Part shown: in pieces, positions 1-11,239 of the stretch | How positions within the stretch are numbered: position 1 is the first letter of the stretch | How the letters are laid out: each line of letters begins with the position of its first letter | From: Pilaira anomala | Lineage: Eukaryota; Mucoromycota; Mucoromycetes; Mucorales; Mucoraceae | Length of the DNA: 64,000 bases | NCBI GenBank assembly: GCA_025716855.1 | Contig: JAIXMQ010000069.1 | Location: 1 to 64,000, forward strand | Reading direction: 5' to 3' | Translations under genes and position numbers: made by a program | The notes under the pieces: model-generated | The model's database searches: none | What the model was told of the DNA's origin: nothing | Seen by the model: the letters and a program-made list of their open reading frames with translations, nothing else

Positions 1-327
1 TTTTGATTTTTTTTTTCATCTGTTTTGATACAACTTGATTGAAGTATACTTCAAGATATTTACGTTTTCATTGATGACAAGAAGTATTTTTATCTCTCAT
101 AAAATCCATCTTTTATCAAGTTATGCATTGTATGTTTTTTTTTCTTCTCTCTTTTAAAAAATGCCATTTTCATCAATGACAAGCAAATACATTTGAGTAT
201 GTGTTTTATATTGAAACCAATTCTTTAGAATGCTTCACAAAAAAAACAAAAGAGTATAAATACAAGAAACTATTTGAACACTTTTTTTTTTAAAAAATCA
301 TTATCAACACCATCTTCTTATTCAATA
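1..327. other. upstream flank of first prepropeptide gene
   Basis: AT-rich non-coding sequence. The part around 108-135 resembles the sequence around 1106-1131 upstream of the second small gene (shared pattern: catctttt, then tatgcattg), so the duplication included the upstream region. No other feature is seen. Confidence 0.6.
255..262 (+). promoter_or_regulatory. TATA box of first prepropeptide gene
   Basis: TATAAATA, 73 bp before the chosen ATG at 328. The paralogue at 1288 has the same octamer 66 bp before its ATG, which supports both sites as core promoters. Confidence 0.55.
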
Positions 328-510
328 ATGCGTTCTACTTTCACTCTCATCTTCTTGGCTCTTACTATCTTCTTGGTTCTTGGTGTTGAATCTCGTGTTG
401 CTTTAGACAAGAGACTTTTGGATGGTGATATCTTAACCGGTGATATCTTGGAGAAGGGTATTCTTAATGGCGACGATGCAATCAACGTTTTAAGTCATGA
501 CGACGACTAA
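328..510 (+). CDS. small secreted prepropeptide, copy 1
   Basis: Predicted 60-residue protein with no family I recognise. I start at 328 rather than the in-frame ATG at 274, because the shorter protein starts directly with an N-terminal signal sequence (MRST then a hydrophobic core, residues 5-20) and aligns residue for residue with the paralogue at 1288. After the likely signal-peptidase site near VES (20-22) comes RVALDKR, a dibasic KR at 28-29 of the kind cut by Kex2/furin proteases. The remaining 31 residues are acidic and repetitive (GDIL at 33-36 and 38-41, then a GIL variant) and end in DDD. There is no intron and no cysteine. Role unknown; a processed extracellular peptide is the simplest reading. 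Confidence 0.6.
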   Translation: MRSTFTLIFLALTIFLVLGVESRVALDKRLLDGDILTGDILEKGILNGDDAINVLSHDDD

Positions 511-1287
511 ACATCTATGTTACACCCCTCCCTCTCTCTCTCTCTCTCTCTCTCTTTTAAAATTGATTTTATATATATATATATATCCTTTTTAAAAAAA
601 GTTTGGTCATCATTTACTTTTTATAAAAAACTTTTTTTTTATAATAAAAGCAACACACAACATTTGTCTCATCTTATTAAAAAAAACTTTCTTAATAGCA
701 TTTTTTTTTTTTGTTTCATCAATTATTAATTTTTTGGTATATATAGTGAGTCATTTAATTTGACAGGTAATATAAAATAATTTGGTTAAAAAAGTATACC
801 TATAAACAGGATACATAAATGATAAGAAAAAAAAAAAAAATAAGCAATAGTTCGCTTTTAAAGTTTAGCCATGTTACTTTTAAGAGCCAAAGCTTTATTC
901 ATTATAGCAATGAACCCATAAGATCAATTTCTATAGAATATATATATATATATAAATAAAAAATTTGTGATGGATCTCAAGTTATATACCTGAAAACAGA
1001 ATCTTAAACTACTCCTTTACATTAAGGGTATAACTAAACAAATTGTGACATCAACATATCTCAAATACGTTTCTCTCTCCCAATGATCGATTTTTTGTTA
1101 AGCTCACATCTTTTTATTAAGGTATGCATTGCTTTTTAAGATATGTAACTCAATAAACGCCAAAAGCATCCTGAACTTCTTCTTTTTTTTAATAACGATA
1201 TACGGCAGAAACACATATATATATAAATAAGACTTTTTTTTTTTTTTTTTTTTAATATTTCAATACTTTTTTTTTTTTTTTTTAAAG
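511..1287. other. spacer between the two prepropeptide genes
   Basis: Low-complexity AT-rich DNA with a CT tract at about 528-558 immediately after copy 1, TA runs and poly-A/T runs. No gene is seen. Confidence 0.6.
1222..1229 (+). promoter_or_regulatory. TATA box of second prepropeptide gene
   Basis: TATAAATA at the end of a TA run, 66 bp before the ATG at 1288, matching the position of the same octamer in the first copy. Confidence 0.5.
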
Positions 1288-1455
1288 ATGCATTCTACTT
1301 TAGCGTTACTATTTACTCTTACCCTATTTTTGATGCTTGGTGTAGAATCCCGAGTTGCTTTTGACAAGAGACGTTTAGAGCCTGTCATTTTTGAAAATCA
1401 AGTAGCTCTAGATCAATCTGGTGAATACATTGTATATGATCATGCTTTTGAATAA
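1288..1455 (+). CDS. small secreted prepropeptide, copy 2
   Basis: Predicted 55-residue protein, clear paralogue of the gene at 328. The first 28 residues align without gaps after a one-residue offset: M-x-ST, hydrophobic core, then LGVESRVA and x-DKR. The dibasic site here is KRR (27-29). The remaining C-terminal part is acidic but does not share the GDIL repeats of copy 1; it ends YDHAFE. So the signal and pro-region are conserved while the predicted mature peptide has diverged, the usual pattern for secreted signalling or effector-like peptides. No intron, no cysteine. It follows an unusually long poly-T leader. Confidence 0.6.
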   Translation: MHSTLALLFTLTLFLMLGVESRVAFDKRRLEPVIFENQVALDQSGEYIVYDHAFE

Positions 1456-1587
1456 ATGGGGAGGAGGAGAAGGACATTATTACACTAATCTCACACCTTT
1501 GTTTCTCTCTCTGGAGAGAGGTGTATGTATACACGATTACTTTTTTTTTCTCTCGTTTTTTTCATAATGCACATTAAATATTTGATG

Positions 1588-1646
<59 letters not shown>

Positions 1647-3113
1647 GAAAAAAAAATAATATATGTACTACTTTTCATTTGCTTGTTTACTCATAACTTT
1701 TTAATAAAAACGTCATCACCTTCTCAACATCTTTTATTTATTTTTTAATCATTTGCCTTTCTAAAATGATATATACAATGATAGAATGCAAAATTTTCAA
1801 TTTGTGTTAAAAGGGAGGTATAGTAGGGGTTATTCCATACGAAAATCATGCGAAGATTTGTTTCTAATATAAACAGGAAATTCGGTTTGCATTCTTCCCC
1901 TTACATAGTGAAGATCCCCGTTTTTTTTTTCGATTAGAAATTATGTTATGTAAAAGGAGAATTGATGATGAAAACGTTGGTTTTTTATATAGGTTTTTTT
2001 TTTCTTTTAGAATTGGGGGGAGTTTATAAAACCACGAGTAGGTTTTCTTAAATATATATAGGAAGCCTGTTTTTTTTTTTAAAAAAAAAAAAAAAGGTGC
2101 TGATTAAGCGTTTCTGTGTGTGTGTGTGTGTGTGTGTGACAAATGATATCAAAACAAACATGCTTTTTTGCATCTTTAGTAGCATAAATAACAAGATTTA
2201 ATCTATAAGAAAAGTGTGTTTCTATTTAGAAGCTTTTTTTTTTTTCATATACAATACAATACATTGAGCAGATAATTTAATGTTTGACAGTGTATTGCTG
2301 TTCGCATCACATGATAAATGTTTAAATAAGTATAGATTAAAAAAAAAAATTGTTGTTGTTGTCTTTTTTGTTTTTTTTACTTTGGTCCTTTTTTTTTTTT
2401 AATTATAACTACTATGTATAACAGAAAAATCGAACATTTTTTTTATTCAGGAACTCAGTCAAGAGATTGAGTTCATTTTTCTTGTTTTTTTTTGTTTTGA
2501 ATTGTTTGTTGTGTAAAAAAGTATATAAAAAAAAAAACTTAAACTATATATATAACATTTTAGCAGAGCACAAAGAACGAATCATGCTAAATATAGTGAT
2601 TTGAATGACATTTCGTACTACTTTCATGACAATTATAGTAACTCAATATAAAAGCAAAAAAAAAAAAAACAATTCAAAGAACTTTTATTAAAATAACAGA
2701 GTATAATAACAAAAAGAGAGAGAGAGAGATAAAACTAACATTTACTTTTTCATACAATCCTATTTGATTTTTCTTTTTTCTTTTTAAAAAAAACATATGT
2801 TAGATTGTGGCAAAGTTTTTTTTTTTTTTTAATATAAAGTTTTTTTTTTCTTCGGCGATTCAACTAACCACGGTAACTGTCAAAAACCTAAAAAAACCGC
2901 GTGAGACTTGTATGGTTTCTACATGAAAAACTCTCTTTTTTTTTTTTTTAGGATGCCTATTTACTCTAATAGGTTCAAACCTTAAATCTATCCAAACAAT
3001 TATCGATTCATATATTTTTTGTGTAAAAAAAAAATTGTTATTATTGTTTTTTTTTGTGTGTGTGTGATAGAGGATAATTACATATTTAGGTATAAATTAA
3101 AAAAAAAAGGGTT

Positions 3114-3147
<34 letters not shown>

Positions 3148-3444
3148 CTATAAGTTATTCTGTTGTGTATGTTTTTTTTTTTGTTTGAAGTACTTTGTTA
3201 TTCTTAGTGATCATATAGTAATGCAGAAAAGGGAATATGCGTATATAAAATAAAAAAAAAAAAAGTTGTTTGTGTATATAAAATTTGTTCTAATATCATG
3301 AGTTTTTTTTTGTTGTTGTTGTTGTTGTTGTTGTTGTTTTTTTTTCTTGTTAAATTAAGATATTCGAGTCCTGCAAGAATATGTATATAGAGAGATAAAT
3401 AAATAAAGTACTGCATAAAAAAAAAAAAAAAAAAAAAAGTTGTT
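1456..3444. other. gene-poor low-complexity spacer
   Basis: AT-rich DNA with many poly-A/T runs and three microsatellites: CT at 1591-1642, TG at about 2115-2138 and GA at 3117-3147, plus a TTG run near 3310-3340. I see no convincing coding sequence. The end nearest 3444 is the 3' flank of the kinase gene. Confidence 0.6.
1591..1642. repeat. CT microsatellite
   Basis: Nearly pure CT dinucleotide run of about 50 bp, 135 bp after the stop of prepropeptide copy 2. A shorter CT run follows copy 1. Confidence 0.85.
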
Positions 3445-6078
3445 CTAATAAATGGAGCTTGTCAATCTACTATCATCGTCGTCGTCATCGTCATGATGAT
3501 TAAATGAAGATAGATTTCTTCTAATAGTTGGTCTTGGAGGCAATTGTTGATAATAACTCATGTCATCATCATCATCATCATCACTAAAACGGGGTTGATA
3601 ATTCCTTGAACGTACAAAGTCAGAAGAAGTTATGTCATCGTTGCTAATATCTGATTCATCATAAGGAACCACTTCATCACTATCATTATAAAAAAAGTAT
3701 CGAGTGCCTCCTCCGCCTTGATGAGATCCTAAATCAGAGGGTTGTTGCATTTGTTGATGATCATTTAATGTAATAGGCGGTAATGGATCATTTAAACTAT
3801 AGAGTTCAGAAGGTGGAGAATCTAACAAAGTTTCTTCTCGATTCGTATACGAATACCCTTCAAAAGCACGATCTAGACTTTGACTGAGTATATAATCACT
3901 TCCAACAGGAGATAACCTAGGTGTGAGCCTCAAGAACTCACTATCAAAATGACTGAAATCCGTTTCTGAATACAAGTTTGGTATATAAGGTGGTCGGATA
4001 CGCTTTGTATAAATTAAATTCCAGTCAATGAATTCAAAATATGGATCGGAACGCACTCGGATAGCTCCATCGGATCCGGAACCTAACCTTTTATTTGGAT
4101 CTCGCTTCAAGAGACGTGCAATAAAATCCGCCGTTTCAATATCAATAAAGTCTGGAAACTGTAATCGGTCATGACGAATACGTCGATACATCTCGTCTCG
4201 ATTCTCGGCCCAAAACGGTGTAATCCCTGTCAACATTTCATATAAGATCGTACCCATACTCCAATAATCCACTTGGTATGAATACGCTTGTCCGTTTAAT
4301 ATCTCGGGTGCTAAATATTCTGCTGTACCACAAAATGTATCCGCTCTTTGTTCTTCTAAGCTTAATCCATCATAAAATTGTTTTGATAATCCAAAATCAG
4401 TTAATACCAAATGTCCATCTGCAGTTAATAAAATATTTTCTGGCTTCAAGTCACTATCGTTAGAAATCTTATGATGTCAGTACTTTTTATATATATATAT
4501 AAACTTTTAAAAATTAGAAATAAAAATCCTTTACCGATACAGTATACCAAGTCGGTGTAATTCTTGAATCCCTAAAATGATTTCAGCCGTATAGAACCGA
4601 CATCGGTCTGGCGGTAACATATGATTGATGCGTAACTGAGTAGCAAGATCACCTCCGACATGATAATCGAGTACAAGAAATAACTGGTTCATATCTTGAA
4701 ATGAATAATGAAGTTTAATCAAAAACGGGTGATGAATTGATGCAATGTCTGACAGGATTTGTTGTTCAGCTTTAATATGAATAATCTGACTTTGTTCTAC
4801 TACCGCTCTTTTACTAATTGCTTTTAATGCCAATAGACGTGATGAATTACGATGTCGAACCAATAGTACCTTTTTAAAAAAAAAAAATTAAGGTTATTTT
4901 GTGTTTCCCTTTTCCCCTTTTTTATTTTTATTTTAACATACTTTGCCCATACATCCTCTACCAATCACTTTAATTAGTTGGAAATCTTGTATAGTGACAG
5001 GTAAATCCGAAGACATGGAAGAACTTAAAATACTTGAACTCGTTGGATTGTTTATCATGGCTTGATTATCTTGAGATTGAAATGATGGATAAGAAATAAA
5101 TGATTCCATTGTGCCTCCTCCTCCTACTACTACAGCTACCTCTTCTTCTTCCTCTTCATCCATATCCTCATCATCATCTTCTTCTTCTTCAGTTGTTACT
5201 ATTCTTTCAATATCGGGTGGCGGAGTGGGTTCACAAGGTACGATACCATGTGTATCTGTATCAATGACAATAGCAGAAGCTTCTTGCTGTACATAAGATT
5301 CTACGACTTGTTTCGGTATCACATTATCCTCATCTCTTTGTGGTAAAAGAAACTCTTGAAACAGAGAACATGATTGAATGCTTATATCATTGACACAATG
5401 ACGTAAGTATCTCTCAATATTATCTGAATTACTCTTTTGAGATGATTTATGAGAAAAACTATGTAATATCTTTCTAAAATTACTGCTACGCTTACTGTCG
5501 TTACTATTGATACTATTATTTCGATTTCGTTTCGTTTCTTGCTCTGGTTGTTTTTGTTGTAACTTTGGTAACGAAAGTTTACATTTTCTAGAATATTGTT
5601 TTATCTAATAGTAACAGTGTCAGCATGGTTACAAATAGAATAAAACAAAAAAAAAAAGCTTACTCTCTTATCAAATTCTTGGAAATCTTCATAGAATCGA
5701 ATCAATACTAAATATCTTGTTGGTTCTTCTACAAGTAATGTAAATACCTAAAAACGAAAAAAAATAAATAATTAAAACCTCGTTCTATTTCACACTCCAT
5801 TCGATAACTCATGGGCTATGTTTCAAAAGAATATAAACAATACAAGGCACAAAAAAAAAAAAAAAAACGCACACGCCTCTCATGTATATCACTTTTTTTT
5901 TTTCTCTCTTTTAAATTTTACAACTTTATTTAATACAACTTACGGATATTAAATGTTCTTTGGTAGAATGTTCAATCGGTTTACACATCATGGTTGTTTC
6001 AATGACTCCAATGTAAGGTTGATTCACTTTCTGTCTTAAAGACGCCATGTGTTTCTTTTTCTTATGAGTATTAAACAT
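3445..6078 (-). CDS. PX-domain AGC-family protein kinase (SGK/Ypk-like)
   Basis: Five exons: 6078-5944, 5747-5664, 5604-4942, 4869-4535, 4453-3445; all introns GT-AG and in phase, giving 741 residues (an alternative start is ATG 6048). Residues about 15-150 form a PX phosphoinositide-binding domain (RYLVLIRFYEDF, KLSLPKL, RYLRHCVND). An acidic linker leads to an AGC kinase domain: glycine loop GRGCMG (288-293), catalytic lysine K310, YRDLKPEN (405-412), DFG D425, activation-loop T445 in DTFCGTAEYLAPE. The C-tail has a turn motif (LTPRLSP, about 582-588) and hydrophobic motif FEGYSY (603-608), both typical of kinases activated by PDK1 and TORC2. A long tail after 610 is rich in Asp runs and looks disordered. 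PX plus SGK-type kinase resembles animal SGK3. Probably acts at phosphoinositide membranes. Confidence 0.85.
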
Positions 6079-6214
6079 TTTTTTTTTTTTTAAAAAAATA
6101 TCTTCTTTAAAGAAACATGAATTGAAGCACTTTATTAATTATACAAGTAGAAGAAGAAAAGAGAAGAAGAAAAAAAAGAAAATTTATATGTTTTTTTTTT
6201 ATATTGTATATAAA

Positions 6215-6251
<37 letters not shown>

Positions 6252-7437
6252 AGAGAGATAAAAATGCACTCTGTTTTCTGTCTCTTCTTTTTTTTTTTTT
6301 TTTTTTCCCTGGGTTTTAATCAATGTAAAAAAAAAAAAAAAAAAAAATGTGCTTCACAAATATGGGAGATCGACTCTTTTTCTCTCCATAATTTAAAACG
6401 TTTTTATAAGGCGAGGCATTTATCCAAAAATAACCACCCCTTTGAAAAACGTCATGTTGGTGACACCATGCTTTTTTATATTTTTACAACAATGATGTCT
6501 CTTTTTATACATGTGTCTTGCTCTTTTTTTTTTTTTTAAAAAAAAAAAAAATCAATCAAATCGTATAGTTAAACTTTTTCAATCACTATAGATACGAACT
6601 TTTTTTTTTTAAAAAGAAAAAAAGGCAATCATTTTGACTTTTTAACTTAGACTGAGACTAATTTTTTTTTTTTTTGACGTAATGTAAAAATAGATCTTAT
6701 TTTTAAAAAAAGTGAAGGCACAATATTAAATTTTTATTTTGTTTAAATTTGATTGTTCTTGAGCTAACGTTTTTTATAACGATTATTTGTAAGACAAAGA
6801 TTCCAATTAGTTGGATATGCAGAATAACCTAAAAAAAAAAAAAACGTCAGACTGATTCTATCCTTGCATCTATATTAGTTACCCAGCAGTATTAATTTTT
6901 TTTTTTTTTTTAAGCGAGAGTGAGAGAGCGAATATAGAATGAGTTGCATGTAAACAAATATTTCTCTGCTGATTCCAGGCTAAAAAGTATTTTTATCTTA
7001 TTTTCTCTAAATTAATTATTGTACTCATTCATCTAATACCTATCATTGCCTTTCAAGAACTCATTATATACCTCTTTATGCAGTTATTCAAATAATGTTT
7101 CATAGAAAAATCTCAAAGAATGAACTTTCCCTTTTTTTTTTTTGTGACAGTTCATGCTTATCAATTTTATTTCAATGAGCCTATATATACATATCATCCT
7201 CATAATACCGTTGTGAGAGACAATATACCAGATAATGATAACGAAACAATGAAACAACGTTGTGGCAATAAACCGATATATATAAAGTAAAATATGCTAT
7301 ATACTATACCCTTTAATACATACTTTCTTTTCATACGTACCCCCCCCTTTTTTTTTAACACACGCACCTTCTTTCAACAATTACTTTCCTTTAGCATTCA
7401 TTTTACTTTTTCTTCTCCCACCCAATCACCTTGAATA
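6079..7437. other. intergenic, homopolymer-rich
   Basis: Divergent promoter region between the kinase (minus) and the LRR protein (plus). Many A/T runs, including one of about 30 A at 6217-6248. Apparent short reading frames here are poly-Lys/poly-Phe translations of these runs. No gene is seen. Confidence 0.65.
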
Positions 7438-9216
7438 ATGAGCAACAGCAGATACCCCAACCCCAACGTTTCTACTCTTCTAGAAATATTCGAAACAGAC
7501 GACTACCGTAACGTCGTTCTATCCACTATGCAACACGTCAGAGCATTTGAATCTATTTTGAGACAAGGAAACAACATACTCGGACCCTGGGTACATCATA
7601 TCGTTTACAATTTACCTGACAATATTACTATACCCTTTCCGTACCTAATCCGAATCAATTCACTCTGCACCAACCTCAAAAGTTTTCGCTCTACTAACTA
7701 TACTAATAACGCCATCCAAATTCAATGGTCCAACATTAAACAGAAAGTAGACGCAGGTCCGTTAAGTTCTCTCTCTGCCATAACCTTATTGAAAAACGTG
7801 GGTATAAAATATATCAATACCGGTGACTATAATGCCTCATCAGCAGTAGTTCTTCAACAGTCACCTAATTTACCGCAATCCTCCATCATCTTTGATATTC
7901 ATTCTTTACGTGTCGCTACTGCTGCTGCTGATTCGTTGGATTTAAATCCGGTATTCCAAAATGCACTTGAAGTTTATCTTGTACTGGATAAAAACTCTAC
8001 CCTGCTAGATAAGATCGGTCATAAACTCAATGCATTTCCTAGCATTGGAACCATGGTGATTGCAAACTATCATAGTGATCATTTTGAATATGAGGCATCC
8101 ATTGCTTCAACAGAACAAATCTTGGAACCTGTTCCTTGTTTACATATCAGAGATCTCTCACTTGAAATGAGCGAAGATAATAGTGACTGGTGGATGTATA
8201 GTTCTCTCATGACCATATTTACTAAGCTAGATAACCTTTCCATACTATACAGTAAAACCCCAACCCATCCTTCAAATCCACCACCAACCACCACCACCGA
8301 CCTAAGACCACGGCTCAGTTCTGACATTGCGTTTGAATTTCTCGATTATCTAATGCAAATACCTGATCATTATATAGAATGCCTGTATGTTGAAGACCTA
8401 AAAACGGTATTAAAAGGGTGGCGAGATTTAAACTTTCAATTTGAAATCCTGGATTTGACCTATATCTGGAGAAAAGAAGAAGACGATGACGAAGCAACCT
8501 GTCTGTCTTTATGGGCTGACGGAGTCATCTACAAAACGTGTATTCATTATGCCTCAACGGAGGGACCTTGTATCTTACCTGATGAGTTAGGTCTAATCGA
8601 TTCTCCCAAAAGCCAAATTATAAAATTCGATATGGGCTTTGATCCGTTCCTTCTTGAATCTGAGCTGAATGTAGTCGATAATCCAATGTGTGATCTCAGT
8701 ACGATTCTTTTCAACTGCCGCGACGTACATACTTTGCATATCTCCCATACTGCACTCTCAATCCTTAAACCCAACTTGATTTTAAAAAAATTTGTTACTA
8801 TGAAACTTAGAAAACTAAAAATCGCACATTCTCTTATTGATGCGTCCTTCTTATCCCGTTTATCGGATAGCGTGTTTCATCTTGATAGATTGACAATCGA
8901 TAAATGCAAGTTTGTCGGTGGTGGTAGTGGGAACTCGACATATCATCATTTCATTGATATGCCCACAACTAATATTAAGGAAATAGTATTTGGATTTAAT
9001 ACTACAGAGCCTGTCAAAGAGTTCTTTCTCAAAGTTGAAAATTTAAAAACTGGTAATGTGGTTTTCTTTCAATATAGTCACTCAAAGTTAGTACCATGCT
9101 CAAAATCAAGTTTTGATAATCCTGGGGTGGCTCCGTCACTTAGCGTTTCATCTGTTTATTGTCATCGCATTAACTTTTCAAATTCTAATATTAAAGATAT
9201 ATACTTTAAAACCTAA
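7438..9216 (+). CDS. LRR-like protein of the fungal F-box/LRR type, no clear F-box
   Basis: Single-exon gene, 592 residues. The sequence has irregular leucine-rich, alternating hydrophobic segments such as LHIRDLSLEM, LRKLKIAHSLI and LDRLTIDKCKF, the pattern of the C-terminal LRR halves of Mucorales F-box proteins. The N-terminus lacks the LPxEIL...F-box signature seen in the gene at 53728, so substrate-adaptor function is uncertain. The ATG follows a CT-rich leader and is the first in frame. A decayed copy of its 3' part lies at 10896-11225, downstream of the GST gene. No intron is needed. Specific function unknown. Confidence 0.6.
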   Translation: MSNSRYPNPNVSTLLEIFETDDYRNVVLSTMQHVRAFESILRQGNNILGPWVHHIVYNLPDNITIPFPYLIRINSLCTNLKSFRSTNYTNNAIQIQWSNIKQKVDAGPLSSLSAITLLKNVGIKYINTGDYNASSAVVLQQSPNLPQSSIIFDIHSLRVATAAADSLDLNPVFQNALEVYLVLDKNSTLLDKIGHKLNAFPSIGTMVIANYHSDHFEYEASIASTEQILEPVPCLHIRDLSLEMSEDNSDWWMYSSLMTIFTKLDNLSILYSKTPTHPSNPPPTTTTDLRPRLSSDIAFEFLDYLMQIPDHYIECLYVEDLKTVLKGWRDLNFQFEILDLTYIWRKEEDDDEATCLSLWADGVIYKTCIHYASTEGPCILPDELGLIDSPKSQIIKFDMGFDPFLLESELNVVDNPMCDLSTILFNCRDVHTLHISHTALSILKPNLILKKFVTMKLRKLKIAHSLIDASFLSRLSDSVFHLDRLTIDKCKFVGGGSGNSTYHHFIDMPTTNIKEIVFGFNTTEPVKEFFLKVENLKTGNVVFFQYSHSKLVPCSKSSFDNPGVAPSLSVSSVYCHRINFSNSNIKDIYFKT

Positions 9217-9942
9217 AAACAACAAATTGATAGTATTTTTTTTTTCTTTTTTCTGTATAAATAAACTTTTATCTTGTTTGAAACAAGAAAGATATGCTTC
9301 TCTTTTTTTCGATAAAAAAAAAAATCTGTTAATTTAATTTTGTCCGTTTTGAATAAATGAAATCGTTACATATATAGCGACTTATTTTCTTCTTTTGATT
9401 TTAAAAAAACTTAAAGTAGTTTAATGTAGTGGTTAAAATCTAAGGATATATTCGCATTGATTTATAATCAAAAAAAAAAAAAAATTAGACTTGTGTTATG
9501 TATTATCAGTTACGACCAGGCCGCAGTCAATGGATTAGTAATACTCAGTTTTGTACCCCCCCTCCCTCCCCTTTACCTATTAGAACAGTAGAACAATGTA
9601 CTACTGCTCCACGTTATAAATATAATAATCGAGCGCAATCTTAACAAAAATCAAGTCCTTTCATCTCTCGCCCAAGTTTTTGTTCTCTGTGAATCAAGAC
9701 ATTTATAAAGTTAAAAAGAGTATACTAGTGTGGATCCCGATACGCTTTGTTGAATTAAAATGTTATTGTTTTAAACACATTAGCCTCTATTATGGGTAAC
9801 ACACACTTTCTACTTAACAATTTATCGTAGAATCATGTGGTTGTCCCATTCATTTTAGAATCCAGCAGAGGGATAACACATAAAAAAAAGCTCTTTTTTT
9901 CTTCGAACGTAAAGTGATTGTGCTTCTTCTTTAGTTTTCAAT
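9217..9942. other. intergenic
   Basis: 3' flank of the LRR gene and promoter region of the GST gene. AT-rich with scattered homopolymers; I see no additional gene. Confidence 0.6.
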
Positions 9943-10674
9943 ATGACTTTTGATCTTAAAAATATCAAGCTTTATTATCTTGCTCCTCTTAAAAATAATT
10001 GTAAGTTTTTTTTTTAAAAAAAAAAAAAATTGATTCAATGTATCCCTTCTTACTCACATGATATATATAAAAAAAAAACTACAGCTATATTGGGCCGAGG
10101 AGAAAATATTAGGTTATTACTTGAAGACGCAGGTATTGATTATGAATATATCAGGTACACTTTTGAAGAATGGGCAGTAGAAAAGAAAAGACTCGTTACG
10201 GAAGAAAAGATCCCTGACCCCACATTACCTTTTATCCGAGTGAACGACGGTAAATACTATGGCAAGACCATGCCTACCGCAAGATTTCTTTCTCGTAAAC
10301 TTGGTAAATATGATGGCGCTAATGAGGACCAAGTTCAATTATTGGAAGCGCATTCAGATATCATAAATGATTGGATTCTTCGTTGGGTGAACGTGGAGTT
10401 TTTTAATCCTACAGACACCAAGCTCAAAACTTACAAAGAAGAAGTTGGGCCTGAATATGCTCACATAGCAAATAAAATTCTTTCAGATAGTACAGAAGGT
10501 CCATATATTTTAGGTGAATCGATTTCTTATGTAGATTTTGCTCTCTTTCATATCTTGGAAGATGATAAATACGCTAATTACTCGGCTGACACCCATCCTC
10601 ATATTGTTTCCTTTGTAAATGCCATCAAAAACAGACCTAATTTAAAAAATTATTTGGCTTCGGACAGAAACTAA
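9943..10674 (+). CDS. glutathione S-transferase
   Basis: Two exons, 9943-10000 and 10085-10674, intron GTAAGT...ACAG, giving 215 residues. The N-terminal thioredoxin-like half starts KLYYLAPLKN and continues RGENIRLLLEDAGIDYEY; it contains the usual GST elements IRLLLEDAG, a proline before the glutathione-contacting strand (PDPTLPFIRV) and the TARFLSRKLG segment. The C-terminal half is helical with GPYILGESISYVDFALFHIL, the conserved N-capping/SxxDF region of GSTs. Length is typical for cytosolic GSTs; the Tyr pair near the N-terminus suggests a Tyr-type enzyme (sigma-like). Predicted role: conjugation of glutathione to electrophiles. A fragmentary copy of its 3' half lies at 11240-11405. Confidence 0.85.
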
Positions 10675-10714
10675 CAAAAATCAATAAAAACTTTTTATTA
10701 CATATGAAGTACAT

Positions 10715-10895
10715 TTTTTGGACAAAAAATCAAACCGGTCCTGAACCTTTGGATTTTTTTTTTTTCAAAAATTATAAATATGGATATATCTTGATTTCGT
10801 TAAAGTATAAAGTTTAGCTTTTAGATGGTTTTTCTAATATAGAATTTGACGCTCTTTCGAATGATATAAAAATCAAAGTGAAGATACTTATTCAA
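10715..10895 (+). repeat. fragment of the nested-palindrome repeat family
   Basis: Contains the family's diagnostic string of motifs in order: tggatttttt, aatatggatatatctt, tttagctttt, gacgctctttcgaatgatat, aaaaatcaaagt. The same order is found in the copy starting at 15955. It sits exactly between the intact GST gene and the decayed gene copies, suggesting insertion at or near the duplication breakpoint. Confidence 0.65.
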
Positions 10896-11225
10896 GACCT
10901 AAATACGGTATGAAGACAGCGGCAAGATTTCAGCCGCCTCGACCCTTGACCTTATATCTGGAGAGAGGAAGAAAGACGAAGCATCTTGTCTGTCTTTATG
11001 GTCTGGCGGAATAATCTCCAAAATGTGTATTCATTATGCTTCAAAGGGACCTTGTATCTTACCTGAGTTAGGTATGCTCAATACTTTTAGAGGAAATTTA
11101 AAGACTTTGATATTCGATATATGGGTTTTGACTCACAACCTAAAAAAAAAAACAAATTGAAAACATTTTTTTTTTTCCTATGTAAATTAACTTTAATCTT
11201 GACTGAAAGCTATAGAGAAGAGACA
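10896..11225 (+). pseudogene. decayed copy of the LRR-like gene 3' part
   Basis: Nucleotide similarity to 8395-8640 (shared blocks include ccttgtatcttacctga and gtgtattcattatgc) and then, after an internal deletion, to the 3' end and 3' flank of the same gene (9208-9300 resembles 11138-11225). Indels destroy the frame. This is a relic of a tandem duplication, not an expressed gene. Confidence 0.7.
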
Positions 11226-11239
11226 TCATATCCCAAATC

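Noticed and set aside
570..585. ATATCCTTTT resembling a U12-type donor, tempting because a ZMAT5-like gene is present
   Set aside because: It lies in non-coding spacer at the end of a TA run with no exon on either side; chance match.
517..729. Open frames rich in Ser/Leu or Lys/Phe over CT and poly-A/T tracts (also at 3204, 6122-6539, 13788, 35045, 57470)
   Set aside because: They are translations of microsatellites and homopolymers, without start context, family similarity or composition of real proteins.
2960..3000. ggttcaaacc resembling a tRNA B box
   Set aside because: No A box and no cloverleaf fold can be built around it; no tRNA was found anywhere in the window.
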